Assembly (NCBI GenBank): GCA_015655165.1
Contig: JAATFN010000248.1
Coordinates: forward strand, 1 to 12,947
Reading direction: 5' to 3'
DNA from: Betaproteobacteria bacterium
GTDB taxonomy: Bacteria > Pseudomonadota > Gammaproteobacteria > Burkholderiales > Burkholderiaceae_D
DNA length: 12,947 bases
The notes under the pieces were generated by a model. The model ran no database searches, was not told the origin of the DNA, and saw only the letters and a program-made list of their open reading frames with translations. Position 1 is the first letter of the stretch, and each line of letters opens with the position of its first letter. Below are positions 1 through 7,355 of this stretch, piece after piece. A program made the translations under genes and the position numbers.

Positions 1-699
1 AATGCACTACGTAACAATACACTCGACGAAATCACCGATGTATTGCTTCATGCAGAACGAGATGCTTCTGTACGTGTTGTTGTCATTACCGGTGGGATCA
101 AGCTTTTTGCAGCAGGGGCTGATCTCAAGGAGATGGAAAAATTAAATGCGATCGATACACTGCAGGATGTGCGTCCGATGTACTGGAAACTCATTGCCGG
201 TTTCTCCAAACCGTTAATCGGTGCTGTCAACGGTTATGCGTTGGGTGCCGGATGCGAGCTTGTGATGCATATGGATATGGTAATTGCTGGTGAGGGCATC
301 AAAATCGGCCAACCGGAAATTAATTTGGGACTGATTCCTGGTGCCGGTGGTACACAGCGTTTGATTCGTACTGTGGGTAAACCGCTTGCCATGAAAATGG
401 TGTTAAGCGGTGAATCGATCGATGCGGATACGGCATTGCGTGCCGGGCTGGTCACTGAAGTTGTTGCAGATGATGCTGTGATTGAACGGGCTTTAACACT
501 AGCCAAGACGATTGCATCAAAGTCGCCGCTTGCTGTGAAACTGGCGAAAGAAGCGATATTGCGTTCATTTGAAATCGGACTGTCTGCCGGTCTGGATTTC
601 GAGAGGAAGTCATTTTCCCTGTTAGCGGCAAGCCAGGACCGCAAAGAAGGCATTGCTGCCTTTCTTGAAAAGCGGTCTCCTGATTTTACCGGTCAATAA
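1..699 (+). CDS. paaF: 2,3-dehydroadipyl-CoA hydratase (enoyl-CoA hydratase), 5' end cut by the window
   Basis: The reading frame is open from base 1 to the TAA at 697-699 and gives 232 visible residues. E. coli PaaF is about 255 residues, so roughly 23 N-terminal residues lie outside the window. This is a crotonase-fold enzyme. The oxyanion-hole segments are AAGADL (visible residues 37-42) and ALGAGC (80-85). The two catalytic glutamates are in GCEL (about residue 86) and QPEI (about 106), followed by the family signature PGAGGTQRL. The resemblance to PaaF runs the whole length, including GAVNGYALGAGCEL, KMVLSGESI and the C-terminal RSPDFTGQ. In phenylacetate degradation PaaF hydrates 2,3-dehydroadipyl-CoA to 3-hydroxyadipyl-CoA in the cytoplasm. 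It is the last gene before a strong terminator, so it probably closes an operon lying upstream of the window. A general short-chain enoyl-CoA hydratase is the alternative, since no other paa gene is visible. Confidence 0.88.
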   Translation, partial: NALRNNTLDEITDVLLHAERDASVRVVVITGGIKLFAAGADLKEMEKLNAIDTLQDVRPMYWKLIAGFSKPLIGAVNGYALGAGCELVMHMDMVIAGEGIKIGQPEINLGLIPGAGGTQRLIRTVGKPLAMKMVLSGESIDADTALRAGLVTEVVADDAVIERALTLAKTIASKSPLAVKLAKEAILRSFEIGLSAGLDFERKSFSLLAASQDRKEGIAAFLEKRSPDFTGQ

Positions 700-746
700 C
701 ATAGTCCGGTTGTGTTGATCCGGTTGGTGAATATGCCATGTGAAAT

Positions 747-784
747 AAAAAGGTGATGCTCTGTGGACTGAGCATCACCTTTTT
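747..784. terminator. Bidirectional intrinsic terminator between convergent genes
   Basis: A perfect 15-bp stem (747-761 pairs with 770-784) encloses an 8-base loop. Its core is GGTGATGCTC/GAGCATCACC, and the outermost five pairs are A:T. A run of T follows on the plus strand and the matching run of A precedes it, so each strand reads as stem plus U-tract. It lies between the end of the PaaF gene (plus) and the end of the siderophore receptor (minus) and can serve both. Confidence 0.93.
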
Positions 785-803
785 TAATGCAACGCATAAA
801 ACG

Positions 804-3251
804 TCAGAATTTATATCGGGCAGACAGTAACAGGTTGCGCGGTTCACCAAAACCGGCGATGGCCTGATAATACCGTTTGTCAAAGATATTTTCCATGTTC
901 AGATTCAAGTCCAGTTGTTTTGATACAGACCAGGCAACCATCAGATTGGTGATGGTATAGCCGCCATGACGTTTTAAGCCATCATAGATCTGTCCTTGTG
1001 ACTGTAATGAACCTCCAATGCGCCAGGCACTTAATTCGCCAGGTAAACGGTAGCTGGTGGACGCACGCACCAGTTTGTCCGGAGTCGTTGTACCATAGCG
1101 TGTGCCGACAGGGTTGGCTGCACTGTTGCTTTTGGTATAGTGGGCAGTTTTGTAACTATAGCCGATACTCAGATTCCAGTTCGGTGTCAAAGCGCCTGTG
1201 GCTTCGAGATCAAAACCTTTGCTTTCGACTTCACCTGCAGCTTCAGCACAAGATATCACACCGTCACTACATTCGCTCACATCCAATGACTTGGCCAGAT
1301 TTTTTTGCTTGATCTTGAAGATGGCGGCACTGACATTTAACGCCCCGTCAAAGTATTCACCTTTAATCCCGGTTTCATAGTTGGTGCCGGTGACAGGATC
1401 CAATAATTTCCCGTCGCGATCGACACTGCTTTGTGGACTGAAGATACTGGTGACACTGGCATAAACAGTATGGTATTTATCCAGATCGTACGTGAGGCCT
1501 GCATACGGGGTGAATTCATTGTTCACTTTGTATCGTGATGTAATTGTCCCTGTGAGCGGATTGCCACCCTCATAGTCATACCAGTCAAAGCGCGCACCGA
1601 CAATGCCATGCAATTTATCTGTCAGGCTAAGGCGTGTGGTGCCATACAATGCACTTTGCTTGATTTTCACAGTAGCACCATAAAAGCGTTCAAATGCACT
1701 TGTATTCGGAGCCGGTATGCTTTGTGTATTCCAGTTCAAAGGATCGAACGTATAGCCGGTGCCATTCGGATCCCTGTACCCTTCACTGAGCTGGTTTCTT
1801 TCGGTATAACTTGCGCCAACTACCAATTCATGACGGCGACCCAACAATTCGAAAGGCCCTGTCAGGTTCGCATCGACCGTGTGTTGCTGATGTTCGTAAT
1901 TGAAGTTGGAGCCGTTACTGATGGTCAGCAGCTTGGTATCAGAGTTATAGGTAGATTCGTTGACCAGTGACTCGAGTTTGTTATTGAAATAATTGTAGGC
2001 CAGGGTCGCTTTCCAGCCATTGTCGAAAGTATGTGCAATGGAAGAAAATACGTTGAGATTTGTTTTGTCCCAGTACGCCCAATCAGGCGTAATACTTTGA
2101 TGTGGGTCATTGACGACAGCGTTGCCATTCACGTCATATGGCAGACAATACCAGCTGGAGCCCGGATTGCGTTCCTTGTTGTAAGATACACCGGCTGTCA
2201 CTAACGTACTTGGTGTCAGATCTGCTTCGATGATTCCGTAAAACAGATTGCGCTGGTGTTTGTAGTTACTGATAAATGTATTGCTGTCTTGATGTGATAC
2301 GACTGTGCGTGCACGCAATGTACCTGCTTCATTTAACGCGCCACTTGCATCCAGTTCTCCGCGGTAATTGCTCCAGGTACCAACACTACCGGAGAGCGAG
2401 ACTTGTGTTTCTTTTGTTGGGCGTTTACGAATAAGATTGATGACGCCAGAAGGATTGCCGGGGCCGGCTAATAAACCTGTTGCGCCACGCAGTATTTCGA
2501 CACGGTCATACATTGCCAGGGAGTTAAACGAGAGCACATCGGAACTGATTGGTGTGGGAATGCCATCAATTGCGAAATTGCTGATGGTAAATCCACGGGA
2601 ACTGAAACTGGCGCGTTCCGGTGCACCTTTACTCATAGACACGCCAGGCGTGTTGACTACCAGATCTTCAATGGACTGGATACCCAGATCATCCATTTTT
2701 TGGCGGGTGAACACACTGACAGATTGTGGCGTTTCACGCAACGATATGGATAGCCTGGTTGCGGTATTTGCAGATCCGGTGGTATATGAGCCTGTATTTT
2801 CAGTGGGTCCTGTGCTGTCAGTGACATCGGAGGTGGCTTGGCTGACGATGACCGGTAATGTGTGTTCGTTGGATGGGCGTGTTAATGTGTATTGATTGGT
2901 GTCACGTTGCAAGGCTTCCAATCCGCTATTACCAAGTAGTGTGGCAAATGCTGATGCAACTGTATGTGTACCGGATAGGCCTGCAGTGTGCAATCCTTGG
3001 ACCAGGGCAGCGTCCACCGATAACTGGATGCCAGCTGCAGCAGAAAACTGCGTGAGGGCAGTTGCCATTGGTCCGGCCGGGATGTGATATTCACGTTTTT
3101 CCTGCGTTTGTGTGGCACTTTGTGCATGTACTTGTGTAGATACCGGTAATAAAGTCAGTAATGGCAGGCTGATGAATGCGATATGCAATGCGCGAACTAA
3201 TGGGCTTGGTTCCAGAGGCTGTCGTTGCCGGTTGGCGGAATGAGTGTACAT
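804..3251 (-). CDS. TonB-dependent siderophore receptor with N-terminal signalling domain (FpvA/FhuE/FoxA type)
   Basis: An 815-residue outer-membrane receptor. Residues 1-43 look like a long signal peptide ending VHA|QS. Residues about 55-123 form the secretin/TonB N-terminal (STN) signalling domain found in receptors that talk to a FecR partner. TLPVIVSQ at about 131-138 is a plausible TonB box. The plug covers about 170-278, with RETPQSVSV, the SSRGF segment, VEILRGATGLLAGPGNPSGVINL and RKRP. The rest is the 22-strand barrel, ending FGEPRNLLLSARYKF with the terminal Phe needed for outer-membrane assembly. Two cysteines close together (C661, C668) may form a loop disulfide. An AAGGA ribosome binding site (3258-3262) sits 6 bases before the ATG. 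No siderophore biosynthesis gene is visible, so uptake of a foreign siderophore is inferred; the actual ligand cannot be read from sequence. Heme or citrate receptors are less likely given the plug and C-terminal motifs. Confidence 0.93.
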   Translation of the reverse strand: MYTHSANRQRQPLEPSPLVRALHIAFISLPLLTLLPVSTQVHAQSATQTQEKREYHIPAGPMATALTQFSAAAGIQLSVDAALVQGLHTAGLSGTHTVASAFATLLGNSGLEALQRDTNQYTLTRPSNEHTLPVIVSQATSDVTDSTGPTENTGSYTTGSANTATRLSISLRETPQSVSVFTRQKMDDLGIQSIEDLVVNTPGVSMSKGAPERASFSSRGFTISNFAIDGIPTPISSDVLSFNSLAMYDRVEILRGATGLLAGPGNPSGVINLIRKRPTKETQVSLSGSVGTWSNYRGELDASGALNEAGTLRARTVVSHQDSNTFISNYKHQRNLFYGIIEADLTPSTLVTAGVSYNKERNPGSSWYCLPYDVNGNAVVNDPHQSITPDWAYWDKTNLNVFSSIAHTFDNGWKATLAYNYFNNKLESLVNESTYNSDTKLLTISNGSNFNYEHQQHTVDANLTGPFELLGRRHELVVGASYTERNQLSEGYRDPNGTGYTFDPLNWNTQSIPAPNTSAFERFYGATVKIKQSALYGTTRLSLTDKLHGIVGARFDWYDYEGGNPLTGTITSRYKVNNEFTPYAGLTYDLDKYHTVYASVTSIFSPQSSVDRDGKLLDPVTGTNYETGIKGEYFDGALNVSAAIFKIKQKNLAKSLDVSECSDGVISCAEAAGEVESKGFDLEATGALTPNWNLSIGYSYKTAHYTKSNSAANPVGTRYGTTTPDKLVRASTSYRLPGELSAWRIGGSLQSQGQIYDGLKRHGGYTITNLMVAWSVSKQLDLNLNMENIFDKRYYQAIAGFGEPRNLLLSARYKF

Positions 3252-3259
3252 GGTGCATC

Positions 3260-3300
3260 CTTACTAAATGAAAATCGAAATGAAGCGTTCATCTAGTAAG
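3260..3300 (-). promoter_or_regulatory. Hairpin in the receptor leader that takes in part of its ribosome binding site
   Basis: The plus strand has CTTACTAAATGAA (3260-3272) and TTCATCTAGTAAG (3288-3300). These are inverted copies with one mismatch and a 15-base loop. In the minus-strand transcript the mismatch becomes a G·U pair, so all 13 positions can pair. The last bases of the 3' arm (AAG at 3262-3260) are the first three bases of the AAGGA ribosome binding site of the receptor gene. No U-tract follows, so it is not a terminator. A role in limiting translation, in mRNA stability or as a protein-binding dyad is inference. Confidence 0.6.
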
Positions 3301-3370
3301 ACAGTCGGGGCAGATGAAAAGGGAACCTTAAATTAAAAAAATAAAAAAAGACATCAGGAAAATGGATTGT

Positions 3371-4375
3371 TTATTGTGCCGTGATCGATACCCACCACGG
3401 CAGTGTATGTGTGATACGTATCGGGAGTGTTCCTGCCAGAGCCGCCAGCACCTGATCGGTGTTGGCAGTATTGTAGACACCGATGACACGGATATTCGAC
3501 ACTTTTGGGTCAATACGAATAATACCGGTACGATAACGTGACAACTCATCAATCAGTTCGCCCAATGTGATGTTATCTGCAAAGATCTGTCGGCGTATCC
3601 AATGGCCACGTGATGGCGATATGTCTGTGGATGCTGCAATGGCTGTAGTGTCGATCTGAGTTTGTTGTCCTGCATGCACGATGTTTGCCGGGAGGGCTGG
3701 ATTAATGGGCTGGATTTTCACAGCCCCTTCAAGTACAGACAGATTGACCCCATGTGCATGTTGAAAGAGATTAAAGCGTGTACCCAGTGCCTGGAATTGC
3801 CCATATGAAGTGCGCACAACGAGTGGGCGGTAGGGACGCTGTGTTTCTTTGGCTGTTTGTATCAGCATCTCGCCATGATGCAAAATGATCGTGCGTTCAA
3901 TGTCTGTAAAACGGATATCAACGGCACTGTCGGTATTTAACCAAAGGCGCGAGCCATCGGCCAGACGGATCTCTTGTTGCGCTCCGGTGGTGGTCTTGTA
4001 CGATGCAAACAGCGATTGCCATGAAATGCTCGTCCCGATGCTTGTTATTATGGCTCCCGTCGTACATAGCAGTAGTACTTTTAATGACTTACGGCGCATA
4101 CCATGTTGTTGTGATGCTTGATCAAGGATGGTGCGGGCACCAGGTTTGCTGTTTGCAGGCAGACTTGTAAATTTTCCGCTGATGACCTCGACACGTTGCC
4201 AGGCAACCTGATGTGCTTCACAAGTATCACGCCAGACTTGCCAACGCTGCATGTCGATGTTGTTGGCCCGGGGTGACTGCAAAATCGCATACCAGTTAGC
4301 AGCTTGCTCGAGTACTGCAAAATCAAGTTGCCTGGTATGACTATTGCTATGGGGTTGTAAGGATGACGAGCCCAT
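3371..4375 (-). CDS. FecR-family anti-sigma/sigma regulator (iron transport)
   Basis: A 334-residue inner-membrane protein of the usual FecR size. Residues about 20-65 form the cytoplasmic anti-sigma segment, with the characteristic tryptophans (W28, W45, W48, W59) and the HQVAWQRV motif. MRRKS at 93-97 leads into a single membrane segment of about 98-117. The periplasmic FecR domain (about 127-221) contains TGAQQEIRLADGSRLWLN and LGTRFNLF. The C-terminus (about 265-334) is STN-like and ends PWWVSITAQ, matching the receptor-facing signalling domain of such proteins. Its ATG overlaps the stop codon of the sigma gene by one base (TAATG), and no good ribosome binding site precedes it, so translational coupling is likely. 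In this family, receptor occupancy is relayed through FecR to release or activate the sigma factor. It should pair with the receptor just downstream. Confidence 0.93.
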   Translation of the reverse strand: MGSSSLQPHSNSHTRQLDFAVLEQAANWYAILQSPRANNIDMQRWQVWRDTCEAHQVAWQRVEVISGKFTSLPANSKPGARTILDQASQQHGMRRKSLKVLLLCTTGAIITSIGTSISWQSLFASYKTTTGAQQEIRLADGSRLWLNTDSAVDIRFTDIERTIILHHGEMLIQTAKETQRPYRPLVVRTSYGQFQALGTRFNLFQHAHGVNLSVLEGAVKIQPINPALPANIVHAGQQTQIDTTAIAASTDISPSRGHWIRRQIFADNITLGELIDELSRYRTGIIRIDPKVSNIRVIGVYNTANTDQVLAALAGTLPIRITHTLPWWVSITAQ

Positions 4376-4899
4376 TACAATACAATGTCCGCTTGCAAGC
4401 AGTGCAGCATTGCTTGTGCCATGTATTTTTTGACCATGCGTTCTGAGACTGCCAGTCTTTGGGCGATGTGCTGATAACTCAGGCCGTCGAGTTGTGACAG
4501 CAAGAACGCACTGCGCGCCTTGGGATTTAATGTATCAAGGATCCGATCGATTTCACAGAGTGCTTCCATGAGCAGCGCTTGTTCTTCTGCAGAGGCAACG
4601 ACAGCTTCGGGTTCCTGTGACAGATAGCCGAGATAGGCGCGTTCAATTTCCTGACGGCGCCAGTGGTTGACTACAATACGGTTGGCAACAGTTGCCAGAT
4701 AGGCTTTAGGTTCGCGGATATGCGCACTATCCGCACGGCTTAAAATGCGCTCGAATGTGTCATGGGTCAAATCCGCAGCATCACTGACATTGCCGAGTTT
4801 TTTACGTAACCAGCCAAGTAACCAGTGGTGGTGATCGCTGTATAAGTCCTCAATAGTCGTTGTGGTAGCAAGAGGAGATGAAGTCACAATGTCGTTCAA
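4375..4899 (-). CDS. FecI-family ECF RNA polymerase sigma factor
   Basis: A 174-residue group IV (ECF) sigma factor. Region 2 covers about residues 17-82: LYSDHHHWLLGWLRKKLG, then DAADLTHDTFERIL and the region 2.4 stretch AYLATVANRIVVNHWRR. Region 4 covers about 110-163, with NPKARSAFLLSQLDGLSYQHIAQRL and the helix-turn-helix SERMVKKYM. This pattern is typical of the iron-starvation FecI group, which directs transcription of the cognate TonB receptor gene. The start used is TTG at 4899-4897. No in-frame ATG lies between it and the TAA at 4914-4912, and no clear ribosome binding site is seen. A GTG at 4887 is a second possibility; either keeps both domains intact. The first gene of the fecI-fecR-receptor unit, it is preceded by a Fur-like site and a sigma-70-like promoter, which fits induction under iron limitation. 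Confidence 0.92.
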   Translation of the reverse strand: MNDIVTSSPLATTTTIEDLYSDHHHWLLGWLRKKLGNVSDAADLTHDTFERILSRADSAHIREPKAYLATVANRIVVNHWRRQEIERAYLGYLSQEPEAVVASAEEQALLMEALCEIDRILDTLNPKARSAFLLSQLDGLSYQHIAQRLAVSERMVKKYMAQAMLHCLQADIVL

Positions 4900-4920
4900 T
4901 GCAAATAAGAATTATTATCA
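4900..4920 (-). promoter_or_regulatory. Candidate Fur box upstream of the sigma factor gene
   Basis: Read on the minus strand, the site begins TGATAATAATTCTTA. This agrees at 12 of the 14 specified positions with the 7-1-7 Fur consensus (tgataat-n-attatca). It overlaps the end of the candidate -10 element and reaches right up to the proposed TTG start codon. Binding of Fe-Fur there would block transcription of fecI, as is usual for this gene family. Confidence 0.72.
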
Positions 4921-4948
4921 TTCTATGCCATGTTTTGCTGTTTGGCAA
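4920..4948 (-). promoter_or_regulatory. Candidate sigma-70 promoter of the fecI-fecR unit
   Basis: On the minus strand a -35 box TTGCCA (4948-4943) and a -10 box TAGAAT (4925-4920) are separated by exactly 17 bases. The start of transcription would fall inside the adjoining Fur-like site. The leader before the TTG start would then be only about 10-20 bases. Confidence 0.55.
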
Positions 4949-5041
4949 TTTTTGTCCATGACGTATGGCTATGGGATACCGAAACAAAATATGGCATGAA
5001 GCCAGCTGTGTTTATGTTATCGGTCTGACTTTCTTATCTTT

Positions 5042-5047
5042 TATAAT
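5042..5047 (+). promoter_or_regulatory. Candidate -10 box for the gene at 5077
   Basis: A perfect TATAAT stands about 30 bases before the preferred start codon. No convincing -35 box is present at 16-18 bases upstream, so the promoter may be weak or need an activator. Transcription would start near 5054, which rules out an upstream TTG as the translation start with a normal leader. Confidence 0.45.
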
Positions 5048-5076
5048 AGGGTACTTTGACTGACGGGATGGTTGAC

Positions 5077-5829
5077 ATGCAAGTGCTGGCACCAGGTTCA
5101 GTGGTATTTCACCGCTACCGTGGCTACGGGGTGATTACGACGATTAATTTGTTAACCGGTTGGATATCGGTGCGTTTCGGTAATGAGTCCAGAACACTGG
5201 ATTTAAATCTATCGTCCGATGAGGTTCACTATGCAGACGGTACACCGATTCTGTTTCGGCGTGCACCGCCCGAGCGTATGCCGCACGCCCGTTTGATGGA
5301 GATGGTCAGGATGTTGCATCGTGCCGGCTATGAAAAACTCTACCTGTATACCTGGCCCAAAGCTTCTGGGCTGCATTGGCGATGGCATTTGTTTACCGGC
5401 CCCAGGCAGTGGATGAACCGTCCATGGCGTGAAGGTTGGTATGGTTCGGGAGCTGATTTCAATTTCAATCCTGTGATGGGGTGGGGGGATAGTCCGGCTG
5501 CCACTACACAAGAATTGATTACGGCATTGGCACAGTTTGATCCACAGGGGTTAGCGCAAGCATTAGGGAAAGACGAAGACCACACCGCCTGGTTTGCTGC
5601 TGTATGTGATGCATTGTTGCCGGATTATGCCTTTAGTCTTGGCTGGCACCATGGCGAACCCATGCCACAACATTTGCCGATCATTGCTGTGCGTAGCGGC
5701 ACACCTGCATATACCGGCATGCCATTACCCTGGCCACCTGGCTGGGAAGGGCTGTGGCGCACCTCAAACGACATGGTCATGCGACCTATCAGTACGCTGA
5801 CATCGTTTGATCCAATACCTAAAAACTAG
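5077..5829 (+). CDS. Conserved-looking protein of unknown function with SH3/Tudor-like N-terminus
   Basis: I do not recognise a named family. From the ATG at 5077 (GGGA at 5065-5068 as a weak ribosome binding site) the protein has 250 residues; an in-frame ATG at 5068 and a TTG at 5056 are less likely starts. It has no signal peptide or membrane segment, so it is probably cytoplasmic. Residues about 5-45 (PGSVVFHRYRGYGVITTI, then WISVRFGNESRTLDL) resemble the small beta-barrel of CarD/UvrD-C-terminal/Tudor type, with the familiar 'V-H-x-x-x-G-x-G-V' pattern. A helical stretch (LMEMVRMLHRAGYEKLYLYTW) leads to a Trp-rich domain with LHWRWHLF, GWYGSGADF and MGWGD, then a helix (TQELITALAQF) and a Pro/Trp-rich tail. 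The middle resembles uncharacterised proteins with a Y-x-S-G...G-W-x-D pattern, from memory only. It stands alone between the divergent iron unit and the porin. Codon use looks like its neighbours. Confidence 0.8.
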   Translation: MQVLAPGSVVFHRYRGYGVITTINLLTGWISVRFGNESRTLDLNLSSDEVHYADGTPILFRRAPPERMPHARLMEMVRMLHRAGYEKLYLYTWPKASGLHWRWHLFTGPRQWMNRPWREGWYGSGADFNFNPVMGWGDSPAATTQELITALAQFDPQGLAQALGKDEDHTAWFAAVCDALLPDYAFSLGWHHGEPMPQHLPIIAVRSGTPAYTGMPLPWPPGWEGLWRTSNDMVMRPISTLTSFDPIPKN

Positions 5830-5969
5830 ATACAGCGTGCACGTTGTACATAAAAAACACACATGGTGTCTGTGTCGTTCAGGCCAGAATACCCTCCGAT
5901 GCTTCATCGCTTGAATGTCAAGTGTTACTTGGCGATATAGCGTGATGACATTGAGTACGTGTTAATCGT

Positions 5970-5997
5970 ACATTCATTGATGTAGCTCACATTCATT
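5970..5997 (+). repeat. Direct repeat ACATTCATT x2 upstream of the porin
   Basis: ACATTCATT occurs at 5970-5978 and again at 5989-5997, a 19-base period (just under two helical turns). Just before it lies a small dyad, GTACG (5955-5959) and CGTAC (5967-5971). A further dyad, TATTGT (6024-6029) and ACAATA (6036-6041), lies nearer the gene. The spacing suits a dimeric regulator such as an OmpR-type protein, but that is inference. Otherwise the 256-base gap 5830-6085 shows no gene and no clear promoter. Confidence 0.35.
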
Positions 5998-6085
5998 TGC
6001 TTGTATGTCTTGGCAGGGGAGAGTATTGTCTGTCAACAATATGGCACTGCATAGACATTGTCCGACCACTCCTTTGAGGATTACC

Positions 6086-7222
6086 ATGATAAAAAAAAAT
6101 AGTTTGGCGTTGGTTATTGCAAGTGCTTTGTCCACGACAGTGAGTGTGGCGTATGCACAAACCAATGTCACTGTGTATGGTGTCGTCGATGGCGGTGTGG
6201 CGTATGTCAGTAACAGTGGTGGCGATGGCAAGTTATGGAAGTCTTCAGGGGGGAATCTGAGCGGAAATCAATTGGGGTTGAAAGGTACTGAAGACCTTGG
6301 TGGTGGGTTGTCTGCCATATTCGGTATCGAGAGCGGCTTTGACCTGATGACTGGAAAATCGGCACAAAACGGTCGTCTCTTCGGTCGCCAATCCTTTGTG
6401 GGATTGAGTAGTCCTACGTGGGGAACCGTGACGCTTGGACGTCAATATGATCCATTGTCGGACTTGTTGCAGCCATTAACTGCTGACGCATACAGCGGTA
6501 TTTTTGGGACACCAGGTGACGTCGATAACTATGACAACAGCGCACGTGTGAACAATTCGATCAAGTGGACGAGTCCCCTCTGGAATGGACTAACATTTGA
6601 GGCATTGTATGCGTTTGGCGAGGTGGCAAAGGCCAATGGTTCAGGTCAAACATACGGTGGTGCAGTGGGCTATGCCAATGGGCCGCTTGGGGTAAGCGCA
6701 GGTGTGCTTAACATCGACAATGGCAATGCTGCTGCTTCTATGCGTGGTACATCGAGTTCTGATAGTCTCTTTAATACAGCTGTTAATTCGGCTTATTCAA
6801 GTGCAAGTGTGGTGAATGTTTTGCGTGCAGGTGGGCAGTATGACTTCGGTATATTGACCGCTGGCGCTGCTTATAGTCACTCGGAGTATGTAGCTGATTC
6901 GGCGTCAACGTTTTCTGAAACAGAAAAATATCAGAATGCATCCGTATTTGCACGGTTTCAAGTCAGCAAAGCACTGCAACTGACAACCGCATATAATTTT
7001 ACCAAGGCAAGTGGCGATTCATCAGCACGCTACCATCAATTGGGTATCGGCGCCGACTACACATTGAGTCCACGAACAGATATTTATGCGCTGGCCGCAT
7101 ATAATCACGCCAATGGACACAATGGCATAGGTACAGCGCAAGCGACGATAGGATCATATGGTATTGATGCGGGAGCAAGTTCGCAATCAATGGTTGTTCT
7201 TGGTATGCGCCATCGTTTTTAA
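6086..7222 (+). CDS. Gram-negative porin (OmpC-like / Porin_4 family of betaproteobacteria)
   Basis: A 378-residue outer-membrane general porin. The ATG at 6086 is chosen because GAGGA (6076-6080) precedes it by 5 bases and it opens a clean signal peptide: KK at 3-4, a hydrophobic core, and cleavage at AYA|Q after residue 24. The mature protein begins TNVTVYGVVDGGVAY, the family's classic first strand. It continues with SGNQLGLKGTEDLGGGLSAIFGIESGF, LFGRQSFVGLSSPTWGTVTLGRQYDP (loop 3 region follows) and NNSIKWTSP. It ends VVLGMRHRF with the C-terminal Phe. Such 16-strand trimers pass small hydrophilic solutes. An in-frame codon at 6005 would add 27 residues and spoil the signal peptide. It is a single-gene unit facing the end of the ABC operon. 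Substrate preference cannot be read from sequence. Confidence 0.95.
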   Translation: MIKKNSLALVIASALSTTVSVAYAQTNVTVYGVVDGGVAYVSNSGGDGKLWKSSGGNLSGNQLGLKGTEDLGGGLSAIFGIESGFDLMTGKSAQNGRLFGRQSFVGLSSPTWGTVTLGRQYDPLSDLLQPLTADAYSGIFGTPGDVDNYDNSARVNNSIKWTSPLWNGLTFEALYAFGEVAKANGSGQTYGGAVGYANGPLGVSAGVLNIDNGNAAASMRGTSSSDSLFNTAVNSAYSSASVVNVLRAGGQYDFGILTAGAAYSHSEYVADSASTFSETEKYQNASVFARFQVSKALQLTTAYNFTKASGDSSARYHQLGIGADYTLSPRTDIYALAAYNHANGHNGIGTAQATIGSYGIDAGASSQSMVVLGMRHRF

Positions 7223-7280
7223 TGAAGTTTGATGTGAAGACTGGGCATTAAAGGTCACGCATACATAACAATAAAAAAAC

Positions 7281-7322
7281 CGGGAGGTTGACATATTGGC
7301 ATTGCCATATGTCAACCTCCCG
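7281..7322 (-). terminator. Intrinsic terminator of the ABC transporter operon
   Basis: A 16-bp perfect stem (7281-7296 with 7307-7322; CGGGAGGTTGACATAT and its complement) is extended by GGC/GCC (7298-7300 with 7304-7306) past one bulged base, closing a 3-base loop. On the minus strand it is followed by G and seven T (7280-7273), so it terminates the six-gene operon ending at 7356. On the plus strand there is no U-tract, so it would stop porin transcripts less well. Confidence 0.9.
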
Positions 7323-7355
7323 AAATACAAAAGCAATCAAGGCAATCAGGTACTC

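Noticed and set aside
234..653. A 139-codon minus-strand open frame inside paaF
   Set aside because: It is a Ser/Ala-rich mirror of a conserved enoyl-CoA hydratase with no sign of its own function.
1608..1970. Plus-strand open frame of 120 codons in the receptor gene
   Set aside because: It is antisense to conserved receptor barrel sequence, with no domain or start signal.
3326..3352. T-rich tract (minus strand) after fecR as a terminator
   Set aside because: No stem-loop precedes the T-run, so it cannot be called an intrinsic terminator; it may equally be an A/T-rich promoter element.
4925..4997. Inverted ATGCCAT / ATGGCAT pair in the fecI upstream region
   Set aside because: Only 7 bases, about 60 apart, with no further pairing; expected by chance.
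5831..5850. Palindromic CGTGCACG after the 5077 gene, considered as a terminator
   Set aside because: It has no loop and the A-rich run after it is not a U-tract on the plus strand; too short to call.
6005..6085. A longer porin start 27 codons upstream
   Set aside because: It puts non-signal residues ahead of a textbook signal peptide, and the ATG at 6086 has GAGGA at 5 bases.
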